From: Lachnospiraceae bacterium
GTDB lineage: Bacteria; Bacillota; Clostridia; Lachnospirales; Lachnospiraceae
Assembly: GCA_024695225.1 (NCBI GenBank)
Contig: JAILIO010000206.1
Span: 1 to 14,363, forward strand
Length of the DNA stretch: 14,363 nt
Direction: 5' to 3'
Notes under the pieces: model-generated
Seen by the model: only the letters and a program-made list of their open reading frames with translations
Databases searched by the model: none
What the model was told of the DNA's origin: nothing
Made by a program: the position numbers and the translations under genes
Shown here: in pieces, positions 1 through 7,332 of the stretch
Numbering within the stretch: position 1 is the stretch's first letter
Layout of the letters: the number at the start of each line of letters is the position of its first letter

Positions 1-510
1 CTTTTCTCCAACGGAGCTTTTGAGATCGGGGGGCTCAGCATAAGCTATGTGACATTGATCACCATTGCCACCTGTATAGTGATAATGGTGTGCCTGATGC
101 TTTTTGTAGGTCATACGAAGACCGGCAGCGCCATGAGGGCCTGTGCGGAGGATCAGGGAGCGGCGGCACTTATGGGGATAAATGTAAATATGATCATTTC
201 CCTCACATTTGCCATAGGTTCGGGACTTGCAGCCATCGCTTCAGTCCTGCTCTGCTCCACATATCCCACAGTCACTCCCACACTGGGGGCCATGCCGGGT
301 ATCAAGGCATTTACCGCTGCGGTGTTTGGAGGCATAGGTTCCATACCCGGAGCCTTCCTTGGAGGTCTTCTTCTGGGGATCATAGAGATCCTGGCAGGGG
401 CTTACATCTCAACCCAGCTTTCGGATGCCATAGTTTTTGCGGTGCTCATCATTGTACTGCTTATCAAGCCTTCGGGCCTTTTGGGAAAGAAGGTGAGTGA
501 GAAGGTATGA
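1..510 (+). CDS. livH: Branched-chain amino acid ABC transporter permease LivH (5' end outside window)
   Basis: The frame is open from the first base, so about 169 C-terminal residues are visible of a family usually near 290-300. LivH forms one half of the membrane channel of a high-affinity branched-chain amino acid importer. The visible part has several hydrophobic helices and the conserved family stretch with 'MRACAEDQ' followed by 'ALMGINV', the cytoplasmic loop that contacts the ATPase, then the 'FGGIGSIPGAFLGG' motif near the C-terminus. Its stop overlaps the start of livM by four bases (ATGA), the usual translational coupling in this operon. The exact substrate cannot be read from the sequence: the family also includes urea and amide importers, but the livH-M-G-F order with no urease genes favours amino acids. 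Confidence 0.93.
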   Translation, partial: LFSNGAFEIGGLSISYVTLITIATCIVIMVCLMLFVGHTKTGSAMRACAEDQGAAALMGINVNMIISLTFAIGSGLAAIASVLLCSTYPTVTPTLGAMPGIKAFTAAVFGGIGSIPGAFLGGLLLGIIEILAGAYISTQLSDAIVFAVLIIVLLIKPSGLLGKKVSEKV

Positions 511-1565
511 AAAAGCGCAGCCCCGCAGTATTATCCTTCTCCATCGTGATAGTGCTGTACATTATATTCGAAGTGCTCCTGAAGACCGGGAATCTGTCTT
601 CTCTTATGATCAGTCTTCTGATACCGGTATGCTGCTATATGACCGCTGCAATAGGTCTCAACCTGAACGTGGGTATCTCCGGGGAACTGAATCTGGGACA
701 GGCAGGTTTTATGAGCATTGGAGCATTTACCGGCATATGTGTGTCAGGAGTTTTGGCTTCCGTCACAGGAAACGGTGTGGTGAGACTTGTGATCGCCATA
801 TTGTGCGGGATGGTGATAGCCGCTCTCTTCGGGATACTCATAGGCATACCCACACTGAAGCTGTCCGGGGATTACCTGGCTATCGTCACTCTGGCTTTCG
901 GAGAGATCATAAAGAGCCTTGTCACAAATATGTATCTGGGTTTTGACGTGTCAGGTCTTCATTTTTCTTTCGTACAGAACAATGTAACCCTGGAACCCGG
1001 CGGGAAGATGCTCCTGAACGGCGCCATGGGAGCCACCAGCACGGAAAAGATCGCCAGCTTTACCGCAGGGGCGGTACTGGTCCTTATTTCCCTGGCTGTT
1101 GTATACAATCTCATGGATTCCAAGTCGGGCAGGGCAATAATGGCGGCCAGGGACAACAGGATCGCAGCTTCCTCCATAGGCATAAATGTCACGGGGGTGA
1201 AGATGCTCGCCTTTGTCACGAGCGCAGCCCTGGCAGGAGCTGCAGGGGCACTTTACGGGCTCAATTTCTCCACCCTGGTTCCCAGTAAATTTGACTTCAA
1301 TCTCTCTATAATGATCCTGGTGTATGTGGTGCTCGGAGGACTGGGCAATATGACAGGCACGATAATAGCCACCACACTTCTCGTGGTGCTTCCCCAGGTC
1401 CTCAGATCTCTCAGCGAGTACAGGATGCTGATATACGCTGTGGTGCTTATCGCCATCATGCTGATCACCAACAATGAAAAGCTGAAGACTGATTTCGCAA
1501 AGACGAAACTTGTGGAGAGATTCAGATTGCGCAGAGATAAGGGAGGAGCCGGCCATGGAGAATAA
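507..1565 (+). CDS. livM: Branched-chain amino acid ABC transporter permease LivM
   Basis: 352-residue integral membrane protein, the second channel subunit pairing with LivH. Family marks include 'AIGLNLNVGISGELNLGQAGFMSIGAFTG' read in parts (roughly residues 48-76), the loop 'SGDYLAIVTLAFGEI' near residue 120, 'GRAIMAARDNRIAASSIGINV' in parts near residue 208 (the EAA-like coupling loop), and 'VYVVLGGLGNMTGTIIA' near residue 272. Multiple hydrophobic helices span the whole length. The start ATG lies in the ATGA overlap with livH, with the purine-rich stretch GAGAAGGT just upstream. The last 11 bases overlap the start of livG, so livH, livM and livG are translated as a coupled set. The basic C-terminal tail is cytosolic by inference. 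Confidence 0.95.
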   Translation: MKKRSPAVLSFSIVIVLYIIFEVLLKTGNLSSLMISLLIPVCCYMTAAIGLNLNVGISGELNLGQAGFMSIGAFTGICVSGVLASVTGNGVVRLVIAILCGMVIAALFGILIGIPTLKLSGDYLAIVTLAFGEIIKSLVTNMYLGFDVSGLHFSFVQNNVTLEPGGKMLLNGAMGATSTEKIASFTAGAVLVLISLAVVYNLMDSKSGRAIMAARDNRIAASSIGINVTGVKMLAFVTSAALAGAAGALYGLNFSTLVPSKFDFNLSIMILVYVVLGGLGNMTGTIIATTLLVVLPQVLRSLSEYRMLIYAVVLIAIMLITNNEKLKTDFAKTKLVERFRLRRDKGGAGHGE

Positions 1566-2328
1566 TAAGGCTCCGGTACTGGAGGTAACGGGACTCGGCA
1601 TAGATTTCGGCGGATTGACCGCAGTGGATAACTTTTCCCTGTCGGTGTATCCCGGCGAGATAAGAGGACTTATAGGACCGAACGGAGCGGGGAAGACCAC
1701 TGTCTTCAACATGCTCACAAAGGTTTATGAACCCAGCCGCGGCAGCATAATCTTTGACGGAAAGGACACTTCAAAGATGGATGTTGTGGCCATGAACCGG
1801 GCTGGGATAGCCAGGACATTCCAGAATATCAGGCTTTTTTCAAAAATGACCGTTTTGGACAATGTGAAGGCCGGCATGAACGGCAGGATCACATACGGGA
1901 ATGTGGCGGCTATACTGCGCCTTCCCGGCTTTAGAAAGCAGGAGAAGGAGATAAAAGAAAGCTCCATGGAACTCCTGAAGATATTCGGCCTGGAGGAATC
2001 GGCGGGACTTATGGCGGGAAATCTTCCTTACGGCGCCCAGAGAAGGCTTGAGATGGCCAGAGCCATGGCCACAGATCCCAAACTCCTTCTTCTGGATGAA
2101 CCTGCCGCCGGCATGAATCCGCAGGAAACAGAGGAACTTATGGATATGGTGCGCTCCATCCGTGACAGATTCGGCATAGCCATACTTCTTATAGAGCATG
2201 ATATGCAGCTGGTCATGGGTATCTGCGAGAGGATAACAGTGCTGAATTACGGCATGATCCTTTCCGAAGGAACGCCTTCTGAAATACAGAATGACCCGCA
2301 GGTCATAAAGGCTTATCTGGGGGATTGA
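1555..2328 (+). CDS. livG: Branched-chain amino acid ABC transporter ATP-binding protein LivG
   Basis: 257-residue ABC ATPase that powers import together with LivF. Walker A GPNGAGKT is at residues 41-48, the signature region 'LPYGAQRRLE' at about 157-166, Walker B 'LLLLDEPAAG' at about 177-186, and the switch histidine in 'IEHD' at 215. The signature has Pro and Ala where LivG proteins usually read LSYGEQRRLE, a small departure. The insertion between Walker A and the signature ('VLDNVKAGMN...') is typical of LivG rather than LivF. The ATG at 1555 is preferred over an in-frame ATG 45 bases upstream because GGGAGGA (1541-1547) sits 7 bases before it and the extra 15 residues match nothing in the family. 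It overlaps the livM end by 11 bases. Confidence 0.95.
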   Translation: MENNKAPVLEVTGLGIDFGGLTAVDNFSLSVYPGEIRGLIGPNGAGKTTVFNMLTKVYEPSRGSIIFDGKDTSKMDVVAMNRAGIARTFQNIRLFSKMTVLDNVKAGMNGRITYGNVAAILRLPGFRKQEKEIKESSMELLKIFGLEESAGLMAGNLPYGAQRRLEMARAMATDPKLLLLDEPAAGMNPQETEELMDMVRSIRDRFGIAILLIEHDMQLVMGICERITVLNYGMILSEGTPSEIQNDPQVIKAYLGD

Positions 2329-2332
2329 CGGG

Positions 2333-3037
2333 ATGTTAAAAGTTCAGGATCTGGTAGTCAGATATGGGATGATAGAGGCCATAAAAGGCATCTCCTTCGA
2401 GGTGCCGGATGGTGAGATAGTGACGCTGATCGGAGCAAACGGGGCGGGAAAGACTACAACGCTGCATGCGGTATCCGGCCTTTTGAAGCCGGTATCCGGC
2501 ACCGTTATGCTGGACGACAACAATCTCACAAAGCTTCCGGCCCACAAGATCGTATCCATGGGCCTGGCTCAGGTTCCGGAGGGCAGGCGTGTATTTGCCC
2601 AGCAGTCAGTGGCAGAAAACCTGAAACTGGGGGCCTATCTCAGAAAAGACAAGGATGAGATAGCAAAGGATCTGGATTATGTCTATGGCCTGTTTCCCAG
2701 GCTTAAAGAGAGAGAGTCCCAGGCTGCGGGCACTCTTTCAGGCGGAGAGCAGCAGATGCTAGCCATGGGAAGAGCCCTTATGGCAAAGCCTTCGGTGCTT
2801 TTACTGGATGAGCCTTCCATGGGACTGTCGCCCCTTCTGGTGTCAGAGATATTCGACATCATCCTGGAGATCAACAAGAACAAGGTCACCGTGCTGCTGG
2901 TGGAACAGAACGCCAAGAGGGCGCTGTCCATCGCAGACCACGCTTATGTCCTTGAGACCGGCAGGATCACCCTGTCCGGCACGGGAAGCGAGCTGGCAAA
3001 CGATGAGCGCGTGAAAAAAGCATATTTAGGAGGCTGA
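2333..3037 (+). CDS. livF: Branched-chain amino acid ABC transporter ATP-binding protein LivF
   Basis: 234-residue second ATPase of the importer, close to the standard LivF length. Walker A GANGAGKT is at residues 34-41, signature LSGGEQQ at 135-141, and Walker B 'VLLLDEPSMGLSP' at about 155-167. 'VLLVEQNA' carries Gln in place of the switch His, which is normal for LivF. The Q-loop/'VPEGRRVF' segment near residue 81-88 is also diagnostic of LivF. It begins four bases after the livG stop. It is followed after a single base by the CBS/ACT gene, whose ribosome binding site lies inside the end of livF, so the two are almost certainly cotranscribed. Confidence 0.96.
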   Translation: MLKVQDLVVRYGMIEAIKGISFEVPDGEIVTLIGANGAGKTTTLHAVSGLLKPVSGTVMLDDNNLTKLPAHKIVSMGLAQVPEGRRVFAQQSVAENLKLGAYLRKDKDEIAKDLDYVYGLFPRLKERESQAAGTLSGGEQQMLAMGRALMAKPSVLLLDEPSMGLSPLLVSEIFDIILEINKNKVTVLLVEQNAKRALSIADHAYVLETGRITLSGTGSELANDERVKKAYLGG

Positions 3038-3038
3038 T

Positions 3039-3719
3039 ATGTACGTAAAAGACCGTATGACCAAAGCTCCTCTTACCATCGGGGAGAAGGAATCCATTTC
3101 AAAAGCGCTGGAGATCATGAGGAAAAACGATTTTCACCGCCTTCCTGTGACGGATGGAAACGGAAAACTTTTGGGGCTTATCACCGGAGGGCTGGTGGAA
3201 GAGCAGAGCGGGGCCAAGGATACCAGCCTTTCCATCTTTGAGCTCAATTACCTGCTTTCCAGGCGCACCGTGGCGGATATCATGATCAGGGATGTGAATG
3301 TGTGCAAGGAGGATATGTTCCTGGAGGAGGCGGCTTCCATCATGCTGGATCAGGATATCTCCTGCCTTCCTGTGGTGGATGACGACAGAAAAGTCGTGGG
3401 GATAATAACCGAAAAAGACATATTCATGGCTCTCATCGACATCGTCGGTTACGGCAGGAGAGGGACCAGATTCGTGCTCTCAGCGGAGGACAGACCCGGA
3501 TACATGGAAGGCATATGCAGGCTTTTTGCTGAAAATGATGCAAATATGGACGAGCTTGCGGTCTTTCACACAGAGGAGAGGGGAACCGAGGTGTCCGTGA
3601 AGGCATCCGGGGAGATCCCTGTGGAAGATATGAGGGATGTGCTTAAGAAAAACGGATACAAGGTATCAGTCATAGTTCAGACAGACGAGAACGGAAAGCG
3701 CATAGTCTACAGCGTATAA
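3039..3719 (+). CDS. Cytosolic sensor with two CBS domains and an ACT domain (AcuB-like)
   Basis: 226 residues with no signal peptide or membrane segment. CBS domain 1 spans about residues 5-55 ('MTKAPLTI', 'LPVTDGNGKLLGLIT'). CBS domain 2 spans about 80-133 ('MIRDVNV', 'LPVVDDDRKVVGIITEKDIF'). A C-terminal ACT-like domain covers about 143-212 ('DRPGYMEGICRLFAENDANM'). Paired CBS domains bind adenosyl compounds such as ATP, AMP or SAM, and ACT domains bind small ligands, usually amino acids. The architecture matches AcuB-like proteins, whose biochemical role is poorly defined. It starts one base after livF with AGGAGG at 3028-3033, so it belongs to the liv operon. That context suggests it senses the amino acid or energy state connected with transport. 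This link is inference; the domain assignment is firm. Confidence 0.87.
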   Translation: MYVKDRMTKAPLTIGEKESISKALEIMRKNDFHRLPVTDGNGKLLGLITGGLVEEQSGAKDTSLSIFELNYLLSRRTVADIMIRDVNVCKEDMFLEEAASIMLDQDISCLPVVDDDRKVVGIITEKDIFMALIDIVGYGRRGTRFVLSAEDRPGYMEGICRLFAENDANMDELAVFHTEERGTEVSVKASGEIPVEDMRDVLKKNGYKVSVIVQTDENGKRIVYSV

Positions 3720-3907
3720 TCGGCTTGGATCACAAGGCTGCACAGATCTTAAGTGCCGATTCAGAAAACTCCCAAAGAGCATTTCATGTCGCATGATATA
3801 AACAAAGCGAACTCCCGGGTAGCACCGGGTTATTGCAGGATGCAGATGCAGCCAACTCCCGGAGAGCGCCGGGGACAACACAAGAGGGAAGGAACAGACA
3901 AGGAGTT
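3720..3907 (+). promoter_or_regulatory. Leader with probable extended -10 promoter for the patatin/HD-GYP genes
   Basis: This 188-base spacer has no convincing gene. It opens with an imperfect inverted repeat (TCGGC at 3720-3724 with GCCGA at 3755-3759, and an internal GATC pair), but no T-run follows, so it is not a standard terminator. TGATATAAA at 3794-3802 fits an extended -10 (TGnTATAAT); no good -35 is seen. Transcription would start near 3809, giving a leader of about 100 bases with two small hairpins (CCCGG/CCGGG arms at about 3813-3829 and 3857-3873). The likely ribosome binding site is AAGGAG immediately before the start codon, only two bases away, or GAGGGAAGGA at 3884-3892 further upstream. 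The promoter call rests on sequence match alone. Confidence 0.45.
3767..3874 (+). repeat. Three degenerate direct repeats spaced 43-44 bases
   Basis: Copies begin with AACTCCC at 3767, 3810 and 3854. Copies 2 and 3 continue as a small hairpin (CCCGG, a six-base loop, CCGGG). Copy 1 keeps only AACTCCCAAAGAGC and lost the right arm. The regular 43-44 base spacing suggests an old tandem duplication or repeated binding sites in the leader. Similarity outside the roughly 20-base core is poor. Confidence 0.45.
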
Positions 3908-4900
3908 ATGGGGAAACTTCAGAAAGTTGCACTTACCGGAGCCCTGGCGACGGCAGCTGCAACTGTTGCTTACTATGAGAAAAAGATAAAACACAGATCA
4001 TATTCCGGCATCGAGGATATTCCGGAGGGCAGGGCGTCCCGGAATATCACTGAAGGCTGTCTCGCGGTTGAGGGAGGATCTCTCAGAGGTCTTTACGCTT
4101 CAGGGGTTTTGGACGCCTTCATGCTGAACGATATAAACCTCCGCACTTACATAGGAGTCTCTGCCGGCGCCATGTGCGGTTTCTCCTACATCTCGGGACA
4201 GATCGGACGGACAGCCAGGTTTAATCTTTCAAATCGATTCAATCAGCAATATATAGGCCTTCTGGCTTATGCAGAAAATCTGAGTCCCTTTGGGTTTAAG
4301 TATGCTTTCAGCGACAGATCCAATGTGGAGAAGTTTGACATGGACAGGTTTATGGAGGAGGACAGGCGTTATATAGCCGTTGCCACGGATATAGATTCCG
4401 TTGAACCTGTATATTTTGAAAAAGGTCATACCGAAGATATATTCATGGCAATAAGGGCGTCTGCCACACTGCCCACGGTTTCCAGACCCGTGACCATAGA
4501 CGGACACAAATACCTGGACGGGGGCGTTACCGTGAATATACCCTACAGGTGGCCTGTGGATCAGGATTTTGAGAAGATCGTTGTCGTACGCACCCGTGAA
4601 CCTTCATTCAGAAAAGTAAATGCGGATGCGGCTCTCGTTCCCGTGATGGAACAGATTTATAAGAGCAGACCGCGGCTTGTGGAGGCCCTGAAGGACGAAA
4701 GCGACAGATATAACAGGGAAGTTGAGGAACTGAATGCCCTTCAGGAGGAAGGCAGGGTGTATGTGATAGCCCCTTCGGAGCATGTAACGGTCACCCGCAT
4801 GGAAAATGATATAGAAAAGATAGGAAGCCTGTATCTGTTAGGCCTTAGCGATGGGTTCAAACAGGCTGACGCTGTAAAGGAATACCTGGGGATCAGGTAA
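3908..4900 (+). CDS. Patatin-like phospholipase with N-terminal membrane anchor
   Basis: 330 residues. A hydrophobic segment at residues 7-23 followed by a basic stretch (EKKIKHR) looks like a membrane anchor or uncleaved signal. The patatin domain runs from about residue 50. The oxyanion-hole motif is 'EGGSLRG' (55-61, Ser in the place of the third Gly of GGGxRG). The nucleophile elbow is GVSAG with Ser85, and the catalytic Asp is D204 in 'YLDGGV'. The catalytic dyad is intact, so acyl-ester hydrolysis on lipids is expected, as in the YjjU/RssA-type bacterial patatins. The ATG at 3908 is chosen because upstream in-frame codons encode a non-conserved sequence; the ribosome binding site is unusually close. 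The HD-GYP gene follows within about 24 bases, indicating cotranscription. The true lipid substrate cannot be told. Confidence 0.86.
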   Translation: MGKLQKVALTGALATAAATVAYYEKKIKHRSYSGIEDIPEGRASRNITEGCLAVEGGSLRGLYASGVLDAFMLNDINLRTYIGVSAGAMCGFSYISGQIGRTARFNLSNRFNQQYIGLLAYAENLSPFGFKYAFSDRSNVEKFDMDRFMEEDRRYIAVATDIDSVEPVYFEKGHTEDIFMAIRASATLPTVSRPVTIDGHKYLDGGVTVNIPYRWPVDQDFEKIVVVRTREPSFRKVNADAALVPVMEQIYKSRPRLVEALKDESDRYNREVEELNALQEEGRVYVIAPSEHVTVTRMENDIEKIGSLYLLGLSDGFKQADAVKEYLGIR

Positions 4901-4924
4901 ATTTTGGAGTATTGGGATCGGTCC

Positions 4925-6187
4925 ATGAAAAAAGCGTTAAGTGATATCATAGAATCAGCTTCATTCAAAAGACTTTGCCTGGCAGGCGCTGCCATTGCCG
5001 TCATAGCCGGAATCTTCTTTGCTTATGTGAGTGTTGAAAGCAACCGCGTCAGAACCTTTGAATACAAAAACAGCGGAATGAACACGAAACAGAGTGGTCT
5101 GGTAATGAAGATGGTGGTGCCGGATGACAAGCTCTGGAAAGACGGTTCTCATTTTCCCGGAAAACCTGTGGGAGCCCAGTATGAATTCTATCTCTCCAAC
5201 TCCGCCGACGCCAAACTGAAGGACTGGAGCGTCCGGATAGATTTCAATGAGGAACCGGAGATGGACAGTTCCTGGAACGGGGACTTCGAGGTTGTGGGAA
5301 AGACCATCTTTTTCGACCCCGACAAATTCACGGAGTCCTTCAGGGATGGAGATCCCACATATTTCGGCGCGGTCCTTTATTCGGAAGATAAACTGAATAT
5401 GACCGGGTACAGCATAACCTGCAGATTGCAGCCCGATGTTCTCAAGATGCCATTCTTCTATGTGCTGGTATTTCTGATCTTCATATGGATCATCACATTC
5501 CTTGCATATCTGGTATCCTTTGCGAAAGTTGAGCGGATACAGTATCTGAGGAAGCGAGACGCCCTTATGATCGAACAGTCCATAAGGACATTTACAAGTT
5601 TTATCGATGCAAAGGACACATATACCAGGGGACATTCCGTGAGGGTGGCCATATACGCCCGGGAGCTGGGCCGCAGGGCAGGACTGGACGGGGAGGAACT
5701 GAATACCCTGTATTATGAGACGCTGCTGCACGATGTGGGGAAGATCAGCATACCTGATTCCATACTGCAGAAACCCGGAGTGCTGACCCCTGAAGAGTAC
5801 GAGATAATAAAAGGCCATCCCACCAGGGGCAGTGAGATGCTCAAAGCATTTACCGCCATCCCCAATATCCGGGATGGAGCCCATTATCATCACGAGAGAT
5901 TCGACGGGAAGGGATATCCCGATGGACTCGCCGGGGAGGAGATCCCGCTCCACGCAAGGATCATCTGCGTAGCTGATTCCTTTGACGCCATGAGTTCTCT
6001 CAGAAGTTACAGGGCGCCTTATGACAACAACAGGATAATCGAAGAACTTGAGAGCAATTCAGGCACACAGTTCGATCCGGATTTCATCCCATACATGGTT
6101 GAAATGATACAGGATGGCTTTACGGACCGGATCAGATACGAGTACGGCGCCGATGGCGGGAGGAGTTTGGCAGATGAACAGAAGTGA
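4925..6187 (+). CDS. Membrane HD-GYP protein with extracytoplasmic CBM2-like sensor domain
   Basis: 420 residues. Transmembrane helix 1 is at about 17-37 and helix 2 at about 175-199. Between them is an outside domain of about 135 residues rich in aromatics and beta-like strands ('YEFYLSN', 'DWSVRIDF', 'SSWNGDF', 'PTYFGAVLY'), resembling a cellulose-binding CBM2-type fold. The cytosolic HD-GYP domain covers about 220-395: H237, HD at 269-270, K273, H298, HHE at 322-324, DGKGYP at 327-332 and D351. All metal and GYP residues are present, so cyclic-di-GMP hydrolysis is predicted; there is no GGDEF domain. The start is taken at ATG 4925 (MKKAL then the helix). An in-frame TTG at 4904 would add seven residues and cannot be excluded, because no ideal ribosome binding site precedes either. 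The stop overlaps the next gene by 14 bases. Confidence 0.9.
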   Translation: MKKALSDIIESASFKRLCLAGAAIAVIAGIFFAYVSVESNRVRTFEYKNSGMNTKQSGLVMKMVVPDDKLWKDGSHFPGKPVGAQYEFYLSNSADAKLKDWSVRIDFNEEPEMDSSWNGDFEVVGKTIFFDPDKFTESFRDGDPTYFGAVLYSEDKLNMTGYSITCRLQPDVLKMPFFYVLVFLIFIWIITFLAYLVSFAKVERIQYLRKRDALMIEQSIRTFTSFIDAKDTYTRGHSVRVAIYARELGRRAGLDGEELNTLYYETLLHDVGKISIPDSILQKPGVLTPEEYEIIKGHPTRGSEMLKAFTAIPNIRDGAHYHHERFDGKGYPDGLAGEEIPLHARIICVADSFDAMSSLRSYRAPYDNNRIIEELESNSGTQFDPDFIPYMVEMIQDGFTDRIRYEYGADGGRSLADEQK

Positions 6188-7244
6188 GACACAGGAGATC
6201 AAAAGACGCTGGAAGTACGGGGACTGCACCTTCGAGCAGATGGTGTGCGCCTGCACGGGGATGGATGGCGATATCACAGTCAGCACCCACAGATTCCTGA
6301 CACTTCCCGATGAACTTCAGAAGCAGGTGCTGTCTGTGGTCAACAAGTCAATGGGGACCGGGATAGATCTGGATGTGCCCTCCGGGGATATGGAAAAACT
6401 GCTGAAGGGGCTTTTAAACGATTCTCCCGATGAGAGTCTTGCGGAGACTTTTGCGTCCATGGTAAACACGGCATGCCGTGAAAATGATGACATCAGCCGT
6501 CATATAGTTCTCATTCTGTCCGACACTTACGATGTGCCGGAAAGGTCACAGAACCGGGAGAAGACAGGGGAGTCGGATGAGGTCTTCCGCCATGTGGTCA
6601 TTGTCATATGCAATGTGAAGCCTTCCAAGGGGGGCATACAGGTCACCGATGACGGGATAAGGACTGCCGACATCTTCCAGATGATCGATTCCCCGGCTGC
6701 GGCCTTTATTTACCCTTCTTTTGCAGACAGGATGACAAATTATGACCTGATACACTGCTCCGTGAAAAAAGAGGCGGATGTACAGATGGTGAATTCAGTC
6801 TTCGAAGCATCTCTGGAGTATCAGCCGCCGGTGAAAAAACCCAGAAAAGCTGCCCCGGTTCCGGAGGGACCGGATGGAGAACACCCTGTGAATGTGGTGC
6901 TGACCGATGTGCCGTTTGCAGAGAACGGGAGCATGGAAGATCCAAGCGTGGTCAGGCAGGGTAACGCCATCGATGCAGAGGCATCAGGTGCGGACATACC
7001 TTCCCTTGACAGCGGCGATACCAATTATGTCCCGGGCATGAGCCGGGTGGAAGATAAACCTCAGGAAACAGCGCGAAGGGGTGACGACAGCGGAGAGACA
7101 AATGTTTTTGAAAGGACTGCAGAGCCTTCACAGACAGTGTCTCTTGCCGGTATGAGCCTCCCTGTGGCAAGGCTTGGAGGGGAGAGATACTGTCTCCTGA
7201 CTCTCGATGAGCTGAACAGACTCAGATCCCTTCTGGGTGAGTGA
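6174..7244 (+). CDS. Divergent DUF4317-family protein with acidic tail
   Basis: 356 residues, predicted cytosolic, no signal or membrane helix. The N-terminal about 215 residues resemble DUF4317: the opening 'IKRRWKYGDCTFEQMVCACTG' read in parts (9-29), 'LILSDTYDVPE' (113-123), 'VICNVKPSKGGI' (144-155) and 'FIYPSFADRMTNYDLIHCS' (178-196). DUF4317 has no established function. Here the usual C-terminal part appears replaced by a Pro/Glu/Asp/Ser-rich, probably disordered region (about 216-325) ending in a short conserved-looking segment 'LPVARLGGERYCLLTLDELNRLRSLLGE' read in parts. The start ATG at 6174 has GGGAGGAG at 6158-6165, 8 bases upstream, and lies inside the HD-GYP gene, so the two are translationally coupled. 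The family call rests on memory of family motifs and is moderately sure; the gene itself is certain. Confidence 0.75.
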   Translation: MNRSETQEIKRRWKYGDCTFEQMVCACTGMDGDITVSTHRFLTLPDELQKQVLSVVNKSMGTGIDLDVPSGDMEKLLKGLLNDSPDESLAETFASMVNTACRENDDISRHIVLILSDTYDVPERSQNREKTGESDEVFRHVVIVICNVKPSKGGIQVTDDGIRTADIFQMIDSPAAAFIYPSFADRMTNYDLIHCSVKKEADVQMVNSVFEASLEYQPPVKKPRKAAPVPEGPDGEHPVNVVLTDVPFAENGSMEDPSVVRQGNAIDAEASGADIPSLDSGDTNYVPGMSRVEDKPQETARRGDDSGETNVFERTAEPSQTVSLAGMSLPVARLGGERYCLLTLDELNRLRSLLGE

Positions 7245-7262
7245 AGGAATATTCTTATAATT

Positions 7263-7320
7263 AAAAATCCCGGGAATCCCGCTGCATTATACGGAGCGGA
7301 GATATCCCGGGATATTTTTT
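7263..7320. terminator. Bidirectional Rho-independent terminator between converging operons
   Basis: A perfect 9-base-pair outer stem (ATCCCGGGA at 7267-7275 with TCCCGGGAT at 7305-7313) encloses an inner CCGCT/AGCGG stem (7279-7283 with 7295-7299). It is flanked by AAAAA (7263-7267) on the left and TTTTTT (7315-7320) on the right. This gives a U-run in both directions, suited to ending the + strand DUF4317 gene and the - strand nupQ operon. Confidence 0.9.
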
Positions 7321-7332
7321 GTTTGCTTTTCC

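Noticed and set aside
1510..1554. Upstream extension of livG
   Set aside because: The added residues are in the livM coding overlap and unlike the family; the ribosome binding site points to 1555.
951..1718. 255-residue open frame on the - strand
   Set aside because: It is antisense to livM and livG, both solid genes.
3720..3759. Terminator after the CBS/ACT gene
   Set aside because: The stem is interrupted and no T-run follows, so read-through from the liv operon cannot be ruled out.
4961..5953. 330-residue open frame on the - strand
   Set aside because: It lies antisense to the HD-GYP gene, whose conserved motifs are clear; composition is typical of a shadow frame and no family is recognisable.
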